Part shown: positions 22,292-34,100 of the stretch, one piece after another
Position numbering within the stretch: position 1 is the first letter of the stretch
Layout: each line of letters opens with the position of its first letter
DNA from: Rallus limicola
Lineage: Eukaryota; Chordata; Aves; Gruiformes; Rallidae
Assembly: GCA_022605955.1 (NCBI GenBank)
Contig: JAKCOZ010000005.1
Span: forward strand, 49,601,762 to 49,665,761
DNA length: 64,000 nucleotides
Direction of reading: 5' to 3'
Notes under the pieces: generated by a model
Databases searched by the model: none
Told to the model about the DNA's origin: nothing
What the model saw: the letters and a program-made list of their open reading frames with translations, nothing else
Made by a program: the position numbers and the translations under genes

Positions 22292-24190
22292 TTGTTGCTG
22301 ATCGTATTGGCTGCTCACTGGTGCAGCCTTCTTCCTGACAACATTGCGTTGTGCGATTCTTTTACCTCGAAGCTCATCTACTCGTGCCTGGAGGGCTGAG
22401 GTGGGCTGCATATGCCACTTCCTCATGTCCTCACCATGGTCACGCAGGTAAGACCACAGCTGCCCTCGCACCGTGTCTCGTGGTGTGTACCTTCTGTATC
22501 CTCCCTTCTGGGATGATGGACGCTTTCTCCTAGTAGCTGCAACATTGCCCCATAGGGGTTGGGAGTTGCACATATGTTGGTCAAATCGTTTGACCAGTTT
22601 CTCTACCGCTGCGATCATAGAGTGGGAAACATTGTCCTCATATTTCCGGAGTCGCCAGGACACTTGTTCTACAGTTGGTGGATATGCATCCTCCCAGTCT
22701 ATTGATGCTAGTGAATTGGTGTGCCCTGCTGGTGCACTTCGTACAACCTTACGCCACATATCTGGGGTGCATATAACTTCATCAGGATCAGAGGGATTCT
22801 GTGTATTGTCCAGATCATAATAAATGATCTCCCGTACAGCTAATTCTCTCAGGTACTGGATAACTGCCTCTATGCTGTTACACTTGGGTGAGTGACATGT
22901 AATATATTCCTTTATGGGATACCTTTCCTCCACACTTGACAGTAGTCGCCTCCAGAGGCTGAGGATTTCTGGCTTTTTCCCAATTTCCTTGTCAATGCCT
23001 CCTTCTCTAGCTAGGGATCCCAACTGCTTGGCCTCCCTGCCATCTAATTCCAGACTACTGGCCCCTTGATCCCAGCATCGGAGCAACCAGGTGATGATGT
23101 GCTCACCTGGGCGGCGGCTGAAATCTTTTCGAACCTCACGCAGCTCACTCAGGGTCAGGGATCGTGTGACAATCTCTGGCCCTGCTCCATCCTGAGATGC
23201 CTGAGATGGCCCTGCTCCATCCTGACCTGCTCCAGATGGCCCTGCTTCATCATCATCATCCTTCACTACACGAACTGATTTCTTTGTGTGTTTCCTCTTT
23301 TGTACGGGAGCAACAGACACTGGCGGGGGTTGGTTTTTTGTTTTATCAGCAGTATCTGCTGTAGGGGTGGCAGTAGCTGCAGCATTGGTTGGACTAGTGG
23401 CAGTAGCCACAGTGCTAGTCACAGAAGTTACAGTAGCTGCAGTGCCAGTCATAGGGGTTGCAGCAGCTGCAGCATTGGTTGGACTAGTTGCAGTAGCCAC
23501 AGTACTAGTCACAGAAGTTACAGTAGCTGCAGTGCCAGTCATAGGGGTTGCAGCAGCTGCAGTCTTTGCTGGTTTGTTTTCATTCCTTTCCCTCTGACAG
23601 TGCTGACAGTACTGCCTGTTATCAAGCAGTGTTTTGTAAATAGTGGCCAGGGCCCAGCACAGTGCAGTAAGGTGTGCTTCTCTGGTAAACTTACAGCAAT
23701 TCCTTTTCAGATATGCAGTAACTTTACCAGGGTCCTGTAACTGCTCAGGAGTGAAACTCCAAGCCATTGGAAGTGAGAAAGTACCTAGGTACCTGCCCAT
23801 GCTCTGCCACATGCCCTGCCACTCATGTTTATCTGGCCTCGCAGAAAACTCTTGAGTGGTATTCATAAACCTCTGCTTAATATTTGACAACAACTGAACC
23901 ATCTGCACCAAAGCTAAAAACAACAAAATGCTAGTTTGAATATCCCAGGGATATTGGAAGTTTTTAAAAACTGCTAGCAGAGTTGTTGTATTTAGCCCAA
24001 AGGAAAAGAAAGCAGTACTCCCACCATACCAGCTGCCGTTTTTAAACCCACCCTGTCCATAAAATGAACAGGGCAGCAATATTTCATATAAATACCAGCA
24101 CAAGTTCACAATCCTCGATATTCCTGTATCATAGACTGTTATCATAAAATACAAGAACAAGAGACATAGGAATAAATAACACAGCATCAT
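22289..24190 (-). CDS. Retroviral Gag polyprotein, 633 aa, with hydrophobic N-terminus
   Basis: The structural polyprotein of the provirus. The first ATG is at 24190-24188; the frame is open for only nine codons upstream, so this start is preferred. Hydrophobic segments lie at residues about 1-20, 25-42 and 88-101, unusual for Gag. C195-x2-C198 is a lone CxxC. Residues 211-240 and 241-270 are two identical 30-aa Ala/Thr/Val-rich repeats, with a partial third to about 280. An acidic-glycine linker follows (DDDDEAGPSG, GAGPSQASQDGAGP). Residues about 341-545 look like the capsid region (LTLSELREVRKDF, WLLRCWDQGASSL). The C-terminus is basic (RRKRPSSQKGGYRRY) and could bind RNA. There is no CCHC zinc knuckle. 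The TAG stop lies in frame with pol. Confidence 0.88.
   Translation of the reverse strand: MMLCYLFLCLLFLYFMITVYDTGISRIVNLCWYLYEILLPCSFYGQGGFKNGSWYGGSTAFFSFGLNTTTLLAVFKNFQYPWDIQTSILLFLALVQMVQLLSNIKQRFMNTTQEFSARPDKHEWQGMWQSMGRYLGTFSLPMAWSFTPEQLQDPGKVTAYLKRNCCKFTREAHLTALCWALATIYKTLLDNRQYCQHCQRERNENKPAKTAAAATPMTGTAATVTSVTSTVATATSPTNAAAAATPMTGTAATVTSVTSTVATATSPTNAAATATPTADTADKTKNQPPPVSVAPVQKRKHTKKSVRVVKDDDDEAGPSGAGQDGAGPSQASQDGAGPEIVTRSLTLSELREVRKDFSRRPGEHIITWLLRCWDQGASSLELDGREAKQLGSLAREGGIDKEIGKKPEILSLWRRLLSSVEERYPIKEYITCHSPKCNSIEAVIQYLRELAVREIIYYDLDNTQNPSDPDEVICTPDMWRKVVRSAPAGHTNSLASIDWEDAYPPTVEQVSWRLRKYEDNVSHSMIAAVEKLVKRFDQHMCNSQPLWGNVAATRRKRPSSQKGGYRRYTPRDTVRGQLWSYLRDHGEDMRKWHMQPTSALQARVDELRGKRIAQRNVVRKKAAPVSSQYDQQQ
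23381..23560 (-). repeat. 90-bp tandem repeat inside gag (two copies)
   Basis: 23471-23560 and 23381-23470 differ at only two positions, both silent, so the encoded 30-residue units are identical. A third, diverged partial unit continues to about 23351. The repeat makes an Ala/Thr-rich, probably flexible linker between the N-terminal hydrophobic part and the capsid-like part of Gag. Confidence 0.95.
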
Positions 24191-24283
24191 GATCGGAGAC
24201 TGCTTAAACAACAGTACTTATCACAACTTTGTCTTAATTGCAATCACGTCAGGGTCAGATCTACCGTTATCCCAACCTTTCGG
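24191..24283 (-). other. Retroviral leader between primer-binding site and gag
   Basis: A short leader of about 93 bases on the provirus strand, where a packaging signal would be expected. No splice donor is obvious, which fits the absence of env. Confidence 0.6.
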
Positions 24284-24301
24284 GCCCCACGTTGGGCGCC
24301 A
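24284..24301 (-). other. Primer-binding site, tRNA-Lys1,2 type
   Basis: On the provirus strand the 18 bases TGGCGCCCAACGTGGGGC match the tRNA-Lys1,2 primer-binding site known from foamy viruses and some betaretroviruses. It lies 7 bases after the LTR end. Mammalian ERV-L is named for a tRNA-Leu primer, so a Lys primer on an ERVL-like element is notable. Confidence 0.9.
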
Positions 24302-24308
24302 AAAAGAC

Positions 24309-24898
24309 TGTCGTGGTTTCACCCCGGCTTGGGCCGAGATCCACGCAGCTGCCTGCTCCTTAAAGTAAAAGAGCAGGAGAAAAGGGAAAAAGGGGAGGGG
24401 GGAAACAAGGGAAGGGAAAAGGAAGGGGCAAATAACTCCAAAACCAAGAAACTAAGAGGCCCGTGGGTTGGGATAAGGATAGTTTACTAAGATAACAGAA
24501 AAATAAAATATATACAATGCTAACAGGACTATAGAGCAAAAGAATATGAAAATATTGATACACAATGCAGTTTCTCACCGAACCACACAACTCAGGCTGT
24601 ACCACCCAGAGCCGTCCCGGAACCCGACCGTCCCCCAAGACCCTCGCGTCCCGGCCGCTCGCGTCCCGGAACCGCCCCCCTTCTTCCTCCCATCAGCCCC
24701 CCTTTTTCCTGGGCAGGACGTAATTGGCATGGAATACTCTCTTTGGCCCATCTGGGTCACCTGTCCTGGCATTGACTGTCTGACTGCAACTAAAAACATC
24801 AGGGTGTTATCAGCACTGTTTTCATTTTAACTCCCAAACACAGCATTCCATCCGCTGCTACAAATGAAATTAACTCTATCCTGACTGAAACCAGGACA
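24309..24898 (-). repeat. 5' LTR of the provirus (590 bp)
   Basis: Bounded by TG...CA with long inverted ends: TGTCCTGGTTTCA at 24898 on the minus strand and TGTCGTGGTTTCA at 24309 on the plus strand (one mismatch in 13). U3 holds a CpG-rich block with a GC box (about 24670-24677) and a repeated GTCCCGGAACC (24613-24623, 24663-24673). A TATATATTTTATT stretch (about 24504-24515) is a possible TATA box, with AGTAAA about 20 bases downstream as a possible weak poly(A) signal. A 7-bp hairpin, CCTGCTC/GAGCAGG, lies at 24352-24377 near the U5 end. There is no partner LTR in the window. Confidence 0.92.
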
Positions 24899-25183
24899 TC
24901 TCCATTCCAGGACACTCCAGGTACCCCCTCTCAGCAGCAAGAAGCAGCCAGCCTGGCATAGATGAAACAGTCTGTCTTGAGGCACCGAGTAATCTGCATG
25001 TGCCCTGGAACTGTGTCTACCTTCCTGAGCCACCAGTCCTTGGCTCTACCTCCTGAGCCACCAGTCCTTGGCAGTGGCTGGGTTCTGCAACTGGTTAGAA
25101 TCCCATCAACAGCCTACAAAAGGGAAGGTGAGGCTTCAGCAAGAAAAGAAAATGTAGGAAAAACTGAGATGAGAAGGTTTTTA
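24898..25183. repeat. 286-bp direct repeat, right copy (host flank of the provirus)
   Basis: Identical by eye to 18325-18610. It starts at the last LTR base (a shared A), so effectively all of it is host DNA just outside the 5' LTR. It then continues into unique right-flank sequence (AGTTAATGC...), so this copy is the one attached to the true right flank. Confidence 0.95.
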
Positions 25184-28100
25184 AGTTAATGCTATCTTGG
25201 TTGCCATCCAGTGGACCTGCTCCCCGCTTGACTGGCTGTTTATGAAAATCCTACTACAAATACTCCATAATAATACTAAAAATTTGCTATAGTCCCCAGA
25301 ACGTGAGACATCACCTTCTTTGAACCCAGCTGTGGTATTCAGACATGTCAGAGAGATCATTCTTTCTGAGGTATCAAAAATGGAGAACATAAACCTTTGG
25401 CATGAGCCATGTATTTTGGGTAGGTAGTTCATATGTATCTTGCATTGTTAACTGAAAGGCTTGTCATGAAGACCCAATGTACATACAATTGTTGAGGTGC
25501 CCCCTTCTCTATGCCATATATGCAGCAAAACATTTTAAAGGAAGGGTTCTGCAAGACACAGTGCCATTCATGAATGGACTCTGTGGAAAGGTCCTCAATT
25601 GGCTGCTTCTAACAGGGAGGCATCAAGGAGAAAATTCACAAGAGGCATTTTCATTAACTCCGGCTGAAAGAAAAACAAATCTTGCTGTGGATATACATTA
25701 TTTCACAGGTTCATAATCTCTTCGGTCTCCCTTATCAAAGCTGATGACTGTGAGGGGTTAATATAAAACAGCTTTATGTTCTCCCAACAATATTGTCTTT
25801 AAGTTCAGGGGCTGAGCAAGCTGAATTTTGTAAACTTTGTCCTTTCAAACCCCACAAATAATGGTCTCTATCAACATTGATATCCTTTTTCCCAAGACAT
25901 TTTATTTTTTCAAGACATTTTTATTTATAAAGGCCAGATTATGAATGCTGGACCAGGGTATTGGGGATTTCAAGACTAGCTTGCGCTGGTTTTGACCTCT
26001 GCAGCTTATTGAGGTTACATTATGTTTTAATCTGAAAAATGCTCTAACAACTTGAGTCTTTTTTTTTTTCTTCAAAAAATAGTAAGCAAAGAGATAAAAT
26101 GGTGAGGTAACCACCCTTTTATGTAGTCTTGAAACACCAGATTAAAGGTATGTGGCCAAGTGAAGAGGGCCACTGGAGTACATTTGCAGCTAAAAGTTTT
26201 GAATGGATGAGAAAAGGATGAAAAGGATATTAAAAAAAAAAGCAAAAGGAGGAAGAGGTTTAAATAAGCAAGTCGAGAGAAAAATTCTTGCCTAGGAGTG
26301 GTTTACGGGACAGTCAGCAAGAAAAAGTTAAATTGTTTTATGAGATGAAGTCTTAGGTGAGTGACTCCAGCAGAGTCCATAAGAGTCCATATGCCCTGGC
26401 TGTCAGTTTCTATAACTTGATGTCAGAGTTCTGGCATAGCTGTAATATCAAATACTTTCCACCAGATAAAAAGTTAGTGTGCTTGTTGAAAACAACAGCT
26501 CTCAGAGAGTACTTAGTGTCACACCAGAAATGACAATGTCTGTTCTCTTACCCTGGGATGTTCGTTTATGGAACTACCAAAGAGGATGCTTTGTCTTCTC
26601 CTCTTGTGAAAGAGGCATCCCATCCCTTCCATCCATCAAAAATAAGTGATCAGCAATATCCTGAGTCCCAGCTAAGCACAGCTCTCTAGTTTCTTCCATT
26701 AATCAAACTGCAGTCTGTATTTGGAAGGTTTAGCTGAATTTATTGAATGAACGGATATTTCTGCTAGTAAATCATTTTGGTTCCTGCAAGCATTTCACAT
26801 ACAGTTTTATTTTAAGGCTGGTTGGCCAGCTCTAGCAAATGCTGAATAAACAAGGTGTCTGTCTCTGTAAACAGTATCTGGGATTTCCCTCTTCTGCAAT
26901 AATACAACACATGTACTGCAGGTGGAATTTTCCATGCTCTATGAAAATGATAATTTAATGTGATTTTCCACCAGAAAATGGAATCCACAACACAAACCAA
27001 GTATTTTTCTACTATTTTTGAGCATCTGGGAACTTCTTAGATGATAGTTCCAGAACGCTTTTATTTGTTCCCCCTATTTCTGGACAGCACATTCTCTTAG
27101 ATTAACTGATCCTACATCTCAAACACATGGAGGTGAGAACTCCAGGAACTCTATAGATCAGATTGACCTTTGCGTTGGGGCAGAAAAATAAATCTGAATG
27201 AGAACTTACCTGAAATTTGGTAACGTTTGTCCTGTATGTGAAATATCAGAACACTGTGCTAAGAATACTAAAGTCCCCATTGGGGCTTAGTGTCACACAC
27301 CTTTTGTCATCTCCTTTGGCAAAAGACAACAATATTAGCACAGGCACATCTAGAAAAGCTGCCACATGACTCCTTGTTCCCCTGCAGTGACCAGACCCAT
27401 GTCTCATTCTCTGTAACAGCCAAAGGAGAGGCTTTGACCACTTAGCACCAACTCCTCTCACTCCGCTGTAGAGGTGACCCTGGTTGTACCTCTATCATTG
27501 TACTGAAAGTCTTTGGATCGATGACTTGGAAACATAGATGACATCAGTACTGTGGCATCTAACTGAATGAGAAGAAGAAAAGTAAAATCTGTTTCTTCTG
27601 AGAAAAAGCATGCTTGTTATTATAATTCAAACTTATTGTTATCATTGGGTATTTAGCTGGGTTTGGGGGACAGGAGATGGAACTCTTACCACAAGAGATC
27701 TTCAAATTAATCTGTGACACATTAGTTAAGTTGTTCAAGCCATGTCAGGCAATACCCACTGTATAACCTGATGTCTAGTCTGAATGGTTATGTTTCTTAA
27801 TCTGCAGGGTAACACGGTGATGAACATTAATTTTTATTTGACATTGAGCAGCTCTAAGTATTTTCTCAGGCAGGCTCAGTATCATCTGTGTGTCATCTGG
27901 AACTACTGAATTTACCATCTGTAAAGCCTGCAGCATGAGACACTGGTTACTCCTTTTCTGCCAGAAACATTAGTGGAGCCACTGATGTAGCGGGGATATG
28001 TTCCAGTGCTTTCTAATAAAAGAGAGAAAACTGAGCTCTAAAGAGAACTGGCTGCTGGGCTAACTTGCTGTAGCCACATGATTTTCACATTTTCTGCAGA

Positions 28101-31100
28101 ATGAATTAAATGATCCACATCGAACATCAACAACAGGAGTAACTCAATCTACACTTTAAAGAGCTGGTTGAGACCCACACTTCCTTTAGCTTCAGGCACT
28201 GATGACTGATAGCAAGACTTGTAAACAAACCAAGAGAGAGCTCATCTCTGTTCATCTTCAGTCTCCTGCTGTCACAACTCCTCCTTCTTCCTCGCCAAGA
28301 TAATCTTTATTCTAACCCAGGTATCTCACTTCTCTCATAACCAGGGAAAAGCATCTTCATGTATTTCAAATTAGGTGAACTGCTTTAGGCTGTTATGGAT
28401 AAATTACAGGTAAGACCTGGCAAGCCCAAGCACTGGATTCACCTCTAGATGTGAATTGCAAAGGCCATTGTGGCTTTTTAAATTTCTGGGTCCTTTCAGA
28501 AGAATATAGTTCAAGAAGAATCACAACATAGTCTCAGTCCATTTTGATTCAGGATGATGAATAAACATTAGCTGAAGTGCTGCCATTTCAACATTTTGCA
28601 TCCAGGTCAGGAAGAGTTGGCTGCTCCCTCAACTTCTTCACAGTTAGGGCGGGTGGAAGTTCAATGCTTTGTCTTTGCATTTTGAATCAGGTTGAGATTT
28701 AAAAAAATCAAATAAAAATCACTCATGAGCCCTGAAGCACCAAAGCAAGATTGGTAAAGGCAGTTTCACTTATTTGATTCAGAGAGATCATCCACGTTCC
28801 CAGTGTAACTGTGATCCATGAGCAGACAGCACAGATTATGGAATAGGGACCATTTCTCTCTCCATTCTGTAACAGACGCAAAAACAACAGACTGCTGCTG
28901 GACTTGACCCAAGTTTGTTAAATCCTGCAAATTTTGTTAATCCATGTTGTCTCAAGAAACAAATGTTTTCGACAAAACTTGGATTTTAGCTGAAAAAATC
29001 TGTATCTGTTTGTGGCTGGCTGTGCCATTCCCCTAGTTCGGAAGGAGTTTGTGAAGTGATTGATTCTTAACTCAGAGACAAGTCTCTAAAGAAAGCTTAG
29101 AATAACAATGTAGTTTTCCACTGTCCACTTGTTACAGACTTTCCAAGGCTATGGTCATCTGCACAGGCCACATGCATGGCCATGTCATAGTTAACCCACA
29201 GGCACTTCTGAAATGTGCACGATTATCATTATCTTCTCAATTAATAACAGATCTATAAGGGTTTGAAGTTTTATTTTATTTGCTGGCTTGGGAGAACAAT
29301 AGTGAGCAATGTGGGCCTGGGGGTTTCTTTAATCTCTCTTTAAGCAGAGAACTGCAAATCAAAAGCTGAACTAGGGGAGAGATTGTCAGCTGTGAGAGAA
29401 GCCAGTCTACATTCACTTGAATCCAGTGATCCTTATCCAGTCTTGGTTTCTAACAAAAACATAAGCCAACTGACCTTTGCATAGTCTGAACTTGATTTTT
29501 ATTCTTGAAATCTAAGAGAAAAACTAAATCTCTGCAGAAGAGTATTTTAACTCTTGAATCGACATTTGGTTGAAAATTAATACTAAGAACATGTAAAATG
29601 TTATTTGCTCATAGTGAAAGGTTTCCGACAGCTGACAAGCAAGTACAGGAGCTCTTGAATTTGTTCTGTTGTGCTTATCACCTAGAAATCACAACAGAAT
29701 GGGACTTTAGATTTTTGAAAGCAGCATAAATACAAAATATGTATAATGGGTCTACAAGTTTAAAAAATGCAATGGAATATCTTTTTGCTTCTAGTGGAAG
29801 AAGAGTGACTCTTTATTAATTTGAGCCTCTTAGAAGTCCTTTGATGAAAATACAAACTGTCTGAAGCTTCTTTTCACAGACACATGCATTTTCCTTTTGA
29901 ATTTTTTTCAGGAGCATGTGGACTACCTGGTCAAGAGAAATGAGATGCTAAGCTAGATATTAGATTCAAAACTAAAATATGAACATGAAAGACCTATGCC
30001 AGGGTTTATTTTTATTTTTTTGTTTTCCACAGAAAATTTTGAAATATCTCAGTAAAAAAAGAGGAAAAATAACAAAAATCTCAAGAAGTTCTGAATTTCC
30101 TTTCTGCCTCCTCTTTTATTAGTGAACAAGTCAGGCTGCACAACACTTAAGAACTGGAAGCAGAGAATGCCACAGGGAGAAATTTACCCTGGCACAAACA
30201 TGCTGTTCCTCGTATTTGTCAAGGATACTGGAGTTAACCATTGTTCCTCCTGGGAATATCTTGGGATTTGATGTGAATGTAAATGTCCATACAAGTCGTC
30301 AAGTCTCCTCAGTTATAAATACAGCCTCCAAAACTGTTCCACCAACAGAAAAATGCTGCTGCTTTTGTGCTCAGCCTGTGCACTGAGTCAGTAGCAAGCA
30401 CTGGAGGAGGAGTAATAGTTATCATGGCTTTTTTATGTCTAGTAATAGGCAACCTGTGAGTATTGGATTTGTGCAATCTAGAGGTCTTGTATCCAGGAAT
30501 ATGAACTCGAGTAGGCAGAAAACCTGGCGGCTCTCCTGGGAATGTCCTCTGTAACATACCATCTGCATTTTTTGACCTCTTCATCCTAAAAGATGAAGTG
30601 GTATTTTTTAATTGTTACTTTGGATGATGGTGGATACCACAGAACAATGTGTGAGTGTCAGAAGGGGTGACACAGCCTATAGTACCTGGCTGTTTCTTTT
30701 TCTTGGTTTTTTTTTTTACTGTGTTTTTTTTTTTAAATGGAGGGTGTAACATAGATTTTGCCCTACCATCCACTTTTCCATTTGTAAAACCTTATCTGGT
30801 GCTTTAGTCATGGAAAAGTAATTTGCAGCACTTTTTTTTTCTCTCAAATGAAGGTCAAAATCTGCTGGTGTTTGGTGGAGAAGGCTGCAGAGTCTATGTA
30901 GTGATGGACTGGAAGAATCATTAAAATTCAGGTAAGGTAGAAATACCCTGTGGTGTATAGGACTAGATTCCTCTGCTGAGCTGCAACCAGTTCTGAAGGT
31001 GATGTCACAGGATTTAAACAGTGATAAGTCACCACAAACTGGTTAAGTAAAGATGGAACTAAACACAACCCTGTAAACGAGAAAGACAGTGTAATTGGCA

Positions 31101-34100
31101 CCCAGGCTGGTTTCCTAACAAGACTTATTTCTTCTCTGAATGAAAACATTTGAAAGAGGTTAGTAACAATTTTAGAGGCTATTAAGCAAAAACAATTTAT
31201 TTAAACAGAGCAAAAAGCTGCTGTTTGACATTCAGGACCTTTTCTACATTTGAATATAAGCAGAGTAACTCCAATAACTTCACTACCCTTTGAAGACTTA
31301 GTCCTGCTGAAGAGCTAGCCCACAATGATTACGTAGGTTCTTTATTAATGCTGGCTCTTACTGCACTGTGCCTCCCTTCTCTGCCACAGGGCATGTCAGC
31401 ACAGAGGTCCTGGAAAGCACTGAAAGGAAAGCCAGAACAAAGTGGTGTGAAGTAGATGTAGATCATGAGGGCAAAAGGAATCTATTTGGGACTTCCCCAA
31501 ACAAGTAACTTTTTTCTGTGTTTCACAGTTGTCTGCAAAAGCTCCTACCCCATAAAACAGCCTGGAAGAGGCTGGATTACTCAAGCATTTAGTGTTCTTC
31601 CCACAAATCTTTTACAAAGCAGTGAGTAATCTGCGAGACAAAAATAATTCCAAGACCTTGGTCAATCCCTTTTGCAGCTGCTGTCAGCTTCATCTCTGAT
31701 CACTACCCTGGATCCACGGTCTAGGGGAACAGAGGACTAGGCAGTTTCAGAGCATTTTCAGGCAGATTAAGTTTCCATCATTTAGCCTATTTCCATGTTG
31801 GGTTTACTCCTTATTTGTACATTGAACAGCCTATTGTCTAATTTTAAACATCCCATCAAAGGGGTTATTACCCCTCCCCCCAGAGACAGTGCCTCAGACA
31901 AAACAGGACCTTTCCACAACAATCAGCAGAAAATTTTACTTGTAAAAATGTCAGGCCCCTATCAGGGCCAGGCTAAGGAGTACAAAAACCAGATTTGTGG
32001 TAAGCACTGAGGGGAGGAAGGGGACGATAACATCAGCAGCATCACTGGAGGGGGAGCCGCCTGTGTGAATGAGGCTTCTCTCAGGATCCTTGCAAAGCGC
32101 TCTGGGTGTTGTAGGGCTGGTGTATCAGGAGGGTCCTCCCCACAGTTTGAAGGATTGATTGGTGTCTGAGCCACTTCAGCAGCAGAAAAGAGAACCCAGA
32201 ACTGTCATTTCCCCAAAGGTAGCTCAGATTTACAGTGGCAAGGGAAGAGGAGAGTAGAGGCAGCTTGGTAGGAGGTCAGGTAGCCTCTGTTGTTCATTTT
32301 GGGACATGTTAAGGAGGACAACCTCATTTCCTACTGTGACCAAATATTGAGAGGTCATGAGAAGAAAAGTCTGTTAATTCATACTGGCAGTTTTCACTTA
32401 TTATCATTAGCAAGTTCTTACAGAGAAATTACAGTCACAGCTGGCATCATGAGTTTGAAAAGGAAACACTGGCTGGAATGGTCTAGGCAGGTCTTTCTTG
32501 CCTTTACATTAACAGGCTGGGTTTGTTTATTTTGTTGGTTGGCTGGGTTTGGGTTTCTTCCCCCAAGAACTTCACAAGATGCATTAAAACAAAAGTAGGA
32601 ACTGAGAACTTGAAAACTTGGCCTTTAATGTGTTTTCCTGATTGTGCCTTCATCTTTTCAAGGGTGTTGCAGTCTCTTGTTTCTCCATTATTTAAGCTGA
32701 ATTCTAAAATGAGCATCCACAGCCACAACTAGTTAAACATAGAGTTATTTCCTATCCAATAACAGATTTGGTATCTAGTTTTTGCAGCAGGGCAGTATGG
32801 TGTGAGATTTCAGGGGTGGGTGAATAACAAAATGCCTTTGCAGTGCTCAAGGAAACCCAACCTATTTCTACCTTGTAGTTCAAACAAATCATCCCTCTTC
32901 TAAGACAACTTTTCCCTCATTTGGGAATGCTTCTTTTATTACATTTTATTATTGTAAAGAATAAGGTCTCTAGTCCTCTGTTATTCGAGGTTTTTGAAAT
33001 AGATCTGTTTTTCTGCTTTTGGGATATTTTGAAATATACCATACTAAATGTAACTAAAAACCAGAAGAAGCTCAATGACATGATGTCCACTTTCACAACA
33101 TTATTGGTCCCACTCCCAGCTCATCACATTAGGGTTGTTTTCAGTGGCTACATGAAGAGTTCATTGCTAACATCTTTATCAAGTACAGTAATTTAAACAT
33201 GCATTCATAGTACAAGTACACTCAGTAATTACATTTTTTAAGACCTGGTCGATCAATTAGGACCCACACTATTGTCTTCTGTTGCTATCAATGCTCATTT
33301 CCTTAATTTTCCCAGATTCACATGAGGGACCACTGGGCAACTGTGCGAGTTGGATGCCCATGTCTGGAGTGCATTTCATGCCCCCCTCAGCTCTGGTATG
33401 CAAGTGACAGGCTTTCTACTGACAATAGCTTCTTTTAAGGGTTCAGATATGGCTCTGCTTTGTCTGGCTGCAGTATTTTTGGGGATCAAGCATAAACTGG
33501 CATGGGTTCGCCATGAAAATTAATCATAGTAAAAAGAAAAGAAGAAAGTAATACTTTCTTCTGGGCATTCTGAGTGGTGAAAGTGTCAAGTTCTCTAGGA
33601 TTCCATAGGAGATGCAAAAGTAAAATACAATTTTTTTTTTTAGCTGAAAATAATATACCCCACATCCTATCCTAGAAGTATGGAATTTACCCATGTACAG
33701 CTTCATTCCTGGGCATCTGCAAAAATGTGCCCAATTTCTAAGGAAGCTAATAAAGACAGAGTACAGCTGTACTAAGATTTATTGGCTGATTTCTATTGTA
33801 TCTGCTGTCACATTTAACAAATTTCCTACTATTTTTCTTCACTCCTTCCTCTCTTTTTCTTTTTGCTTTTTGAAAAAAAAAAAAAACTAGGGGAATACAG
33901 TGTATTTAATGAAATTACTTCAATATGCAAAATAACCTAGGAAGAAATAGGAGAGGTTTTGACAGTACAGTACTAGGGATCATCAAAATGGAGACAAAAT
34001 TCTGCAAATATTTTTCACTTAATATAACACTAAAGATGAATTATCAGAAATTTTTAACTGCATAAAGAAGAGCAAGGGAGATCAGAAGTCTTTGTTGCAT

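Larger units (their letters stand above)
18611..24898 (-). mobile_element. ERVL-like (class III) endogenous retrovirus, one LTR, gag and pol open
   Basis: A minus-strand provirus of about 6.3 kb. In its own 5' to 3' order it has the LTR (24898-24309), the tRNA-Lys1,2 primer-binding site (24301-24284), a leader, gag (24190-22289), pol (to 19094) and a 480-bp 3' non-coding region. The 3' LTR and polypurine tract are absent. No env and no dUTPase frame is present. Assignment to the ERVL-like group rests on the LTR start TGTCCTGGTTTCAG, the absence of env, the Gag type without a CCHC knuckle and the character of Pol; no phylogeny was run. Both long frames being open implies a recent insertion. 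Confidence 0.9.

Noticed and set aside
23286..23740. Plus-strand frames of 103 and 150 codons
   Set aside because: They are antisense shadows of the gag repeat; their Ser/Cys- or Ala/Val-rich translations follow from the 90-bp repeat.
24360..24830. Proline-rich frames on both strands over the LTR
   Set aside because: They fall wholly inside the LTR and owe their length to the CpG-rich U3 block.
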